Below the pieces are notes generated by a model. It saw only the letters and a list, made by a program, of their open reading frames with translations. It searched no databases and was not told where the DNA came from. From Chloroflexi bacterium AL-N1 (GTDB taxonomy: Bacteria > Chloroflexota > Chloroflexia > Chloroflexales > Roseiflexaceae), in contig WYDT01000020.1 of NCBI GenBank assembly GCA_013122435.1, positions 1 to 64,000 of the forward strand: DNA of 64,000 nt. The letters are read 5' to 3'. Shown in pieces: positions 63,437-64,000 of the stretch. Each line of letters starts with the position of its first letter. Position 1 is the stretch's first letter. The position numbers and the translations under genes were made by a program.

Positions 63437-64000
63437 TTAACTTTTGGCGTTCTGCACAATCGGTACGGCCTTCTGTACCCAGGCGAGATCGGGGTCGAAC
63501 TTCACGGCCTGTGTGCGATGATTACCGGCCAGGAACCACAAAAAGTAGTTGGTGTATCCTGGTGCGCTACAGGTGGTGTGGTAGCCGTAGGGTAGCATCA
63601 AAATGGTTGAGTCCTTAACCGTGTAGGAGTTGTCAAAACCTTTATCGGGGCTGTAGTGTCGAGCCATGCCAAACCCCTCGATCGGATTGACGCGGAAATA
63701 GTACATCTCTTCGTGGTAGACTTCGCGTGGTAGATCCTCGACCTCGTGCTTGTGTGGTGGATACGTCGACCAATTGCCGCTGGGTACAATCGTCTCGCCA
63801 ACAATCAAGCTACCAGCAGCCAGTTCTGGTTGTGATGCGGTAGTAAGGATATTGCAGAGGGTACGGTCAAAGTTATCGACACCGGCGGAGAAGGGAAAGG
63901 CTGTATCGGGCGTGATGACATAAGGATCGGTTTTGAGATCGGAAGGGGCCGAACAGAGACCTGCATCGAGATGCCCATGGGCTGTAACGGTGTACGAAGT
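63437..64000 (-). CDS. iolB: IolB-type 5-deoxy-glucuronate isomerase, N-terminus beyond window
   Basis: The frame is open from 64000 to the stop at 63437 (187 codons), so the start lies to the right of the window. The double-cupin fold shows PSGNWSTYPPHKHEVEDLP with the metal-binding H-x-H, EEMYYFRVNPIEGFGMARHY, and LMLPYGYHTTCSAPGYTNYF. IolB converts 5-deoxy-glucuronate to 5-dehydro-2-deoxygluconate in myo-inositol breakdown. KduI, the related uronate isomerase, is an alternative given KduD next door, but the sequence is closer to the IolB pattern. Confidence 0.82.
   Translation of the reverse strand, partial: TSYTVTAHGHLDAGLCSAPSDLKTDPYVITPDTAFPFSAGVDNFDRTLCNILTTASQPELAAGSLIVGETIVPSGNWSTYPPHKHEVEDLPREVYHEEMYYFRVNPIEGFGMARHYSPDKGFDNSYTVKDSTILMLPYGYHTTCSAPGYTNYFLWFLAGNHRTQAVKFDPDLAWVQKAVPIVQNAKS

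Noticed and set aside
1..64000. tRNA or rRNA genes
   Set aside because: No cloverleaf with a GTTC-type T arm or rRNA-like block was noticed. A proper tRNA scan was not possible here.

Overview
The window looks like a bacterial chromosome segment of roughly 50% GC, most likely from the phylum Chloroflexota. This placement is inferred from gene style and was not checked by a database search. The supporting signs are a Tad/Flp pilus operon with a DegV-like gene and a pseudokinase, secreted proteins with the repeated 'GGL-x-x-F-G-x-P-I' domain, a QueA remnant of the 'GWTDLV' type, and many membrane-anchored hybrid regulators. UAA, UAG and UGA are all used as ordinary stops.

Layout. 1-8163 (minus strand): a Tad/Flp pilus operon, read as 4-TM protein, prepilin peptidase, DegV-like protein, CpaB, CpaE, a membrane pseudokinase with zinc ribbon, and a giant CpaF made of two VirB11-type ATPases fused in one reading frame (it runs off the left edge). 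8747-17490: envelope and proteostasis genes: PDZ protein, Hsp20, Lon, a DsbA-like lipoprotein whose first active-site Cys is replaced by an in-frame UGA with a SECIS-like hairpin (candidate selenoprotein), a repeat-tailed surface protein, a DUF4870 protein, a phosphoribosyltransferase and a baeRF-family protein. 17588-21554: a decaying cluster in which four of five genes are broken by frameshifts or in-frame UGA/UAG. 22054-25016: a flavodoxin flanked by two paralogous small proteins, a methyltransferase and a frameshifted exported protein. 25064-29783: radical SAM enzyme, two-component system, YcaC-like hydrolase, small HTH protein. 30380-35215: a six-gene sulfane-sulfur operon (rhodanese-persulfide dioxygenase fusion, TusA, DsrE-like, rhodanese, DUF442, SulP). 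35429-37809: an AT-rich island with a membrane protein plus RNase D-like exonuclease pair and an AbiEii-like nucleotidyltransferase, a candidate defence locus. 37857-43059: DUF3995 and TetR genes with twin operators, then three genes (VOC protein, ECF sigma factor, anti-sigma/LCP fusion) each carrying one in-frame UAG, then a secreted lipase. 43125-47166: SDR plus TetR with operators and a large polytopic membrane protein. 47263-51184: QueA remnant, repeats, a degraded secreted protein, a lipoprotein and an exported repeat protein. 51281-62527: a glycan/exopolysaccharide cluster (flippase-like protein, methyltransferases, GT2, GT4, two FkbM enzymes, a membrane-spanning LuxR-kelch regulator, a polytopic GT-C-like protein), with a block of ~165-bp double-hairpin repeats at 53.2-54.1 kb. 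62582-64000: KduD-like dehydrogenase and an IolB-type isomerase cut by the right edge.

Two themes stand out. First, the pilus operon carries an unusual ATPase fusion and a catalytically dead kinase. Second, in-frame UGA/UAG codons recur in otherwise well-kept genes. Most look like nonsense mutations, several at Trp positions, but the one in the DsbA-like gene falls on the redox Cys with a hairpin at the right distance and is the best candidate for true recoding.
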